DNA of 6,599 nt from the NCBI GenBank assembly GCA_010027295.1, contig RGVM01000154.1:1-6599 (forward strand), given 5' to 3'. Position 1 is the first letter of the stretch; each line of letters begins with the position of its first letter. Shown piece by piece: positions 6,153 through 6,599 of the stretch. Position numbers and translations under genes: made by a program. This DNA comes from Chitinophagia bacterium. GTDB taxonomy: Bacteria > Bacteroidota > Bacteroidia > Chitinophagales > Chitinophagaceae. The notes under the pieces were generated by a model. The model saw nothing but the letters and a program-made list of their open reading frames with translations. It ran no database searches and was not told the origin of the DNA.

Positions 6153-6599
6153 TCAGAGGGTCCAGGGTGCGCGCATGGGCGGGTCGATCAGGCGGTTCGC
6201 CTCGTCGTCGCCGATGAAGGAAAGGGTGGCGGGGTCGAAGCGTAGGCTGCGCCCGAGCTGCAGGGCGATCTTGCCCATGTTCACCATGGTGCAGGACCGG
6301 AAACCATTGGTCTCGTTGAGGGCGAAGGCCTTGCGTTCCCTGACGGACTGGAGGAAGTCGGTCACCTGTGGCTCCGGGTCGGGCATCTGCGCCAGCTTCG
6401 CCTCCAGGTCGGGGATGCTGGAGCGGAATCCCTTGTAGAGCTTGCCCTTGGGGCCCTGAATGTAGGGCACTTCCTCCTTCGTCTCTGCAGCCTCACCGTC
6501 GAGGATGATGCGGCAGCCGTCGGCGTAGGTGTAGGTGATCTTGCGAAAGGTGCGGCAGGCGTCGGGGTGTTGCTGCTCCGCATCTACCTCCACCAGGAC
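6153..6599 (-). CDS. Gfo/Idh/MocA family oxidoreductase, C-terminal 148 residues (5' end outside window)
   Basis: The reading frame is open to the window edge and ends at TGA (6153-6155), so the N-terminal NAD(P)-binding Rossmann domain lies outside. The visible part resembles the C-terminal substrate domain of Bacteroidota-type Gfo/Idh/MocA oxidoreductases: a beta-sheet segment with ITYTYADGCRIILDG near residues 21-35, IQGPKGKLYKG at about 47-57, and the family tail VTDFLQSVRERKAFALNE, NMGKIALQLGRSLRFDP and GDDEANRLIDPPMRAPWTL. Such enzymes oxidise or reduce sugar hydroxyls, including C3 of glycosides. The DUF1080 gene starts 20 bases downstream, which supports a 3-keto-glycoside route. Many family members of this type carry a Tat signal, but that end cannot be seen here. 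Family assignment is firm; the substrate is not known. Confidence 0.9.
   Translation of the reverse strand, partial: VLVEVDAEQQHPDACRTFRKITYTYADGCRIILDGEAAETKEEVPYIQGPKGKLYKGFRSSIPDLEAKLAQMPDPEPQVTDFLQSVRERKAFALNETNGFRSCTMVNMGKIALQLGRSLRFDPATLSFIGDDEANRLIDPPMRAPWTL

Overview
This GC-rich window is most likely from a Bacteroidota chromosome. The evidence is a Bacteroidota-type exonuclease/GIY-YIG fusion gene, a sequence matching the Bacteroidota -7 promoter consensus TAnnTTTG upstream of that gene, weak or absent Shine-Dalgarno sequences, signal peptides ending in Ala|Gln, and a Gfo/Idh/MocA - DUF1080 gene pair. The genus cannot be told from the sequence. The window holds five protein genes, two of them cut by the window edges. 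I see no rRNA, tRNA, CRISPR array, insertion sequence or phage gene. Coding density is high and no gene-free stretch exceeds about 135 bases.

Left part (1-2867, minus strand): two nucleic-acid housekeeping genes read right to left. First comes a 456-residue DEDDh exonuclease fused to a UvrC/Cho-like GIY-YIG nuclease (1497-2867). After an 80-base gap comes tex, whose N-terminal 472 residues lie in the window (1-1416); its 3' end is outside. A TATCTTTG promoter element lies 35 bases upstream of the exonuclease start.

Middle (2868-4826): a 132-base divergent intergenic region with a small palindrome, then a plus-strand gene for a secreted gamma-glutamyltransferase-family (Ntn-hydrolase) protein. 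It keeps the autoprocessing and nucleophile threonine, but by eye it lacks most residues that bind the gamma-glutamyl group in classical GGT, so its substrate is probably different.

Right part (4827-6599): a 124-base convergent intergenic region carrying a perfect 14-bp inverted repeat, then a minus-strand operon. Its upstream gene, cut by the window end, is the C-terminal part of a Gfo/Idh/MocA oxidoreductase. Twenty bases downstream is a secreted protein with an N-terminal HEAT-like helical region and a C-terminal DUF1080 (3-keto-disaccharide hydrolase) domain. The pair fits oxidative glycoside cleavage, in which a dehydrogenase makes a 3-keto-glycoside and the DUF1080 protein breaks it.

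No wholly new system is evident. The most interesting points are the rewired GGT-like pocket, the UvrC-type cysteine pattern in the fused nuclease, the HEAT-DUF1080/oxidoreductase cassette and the long inverted repeat without a U-tract.
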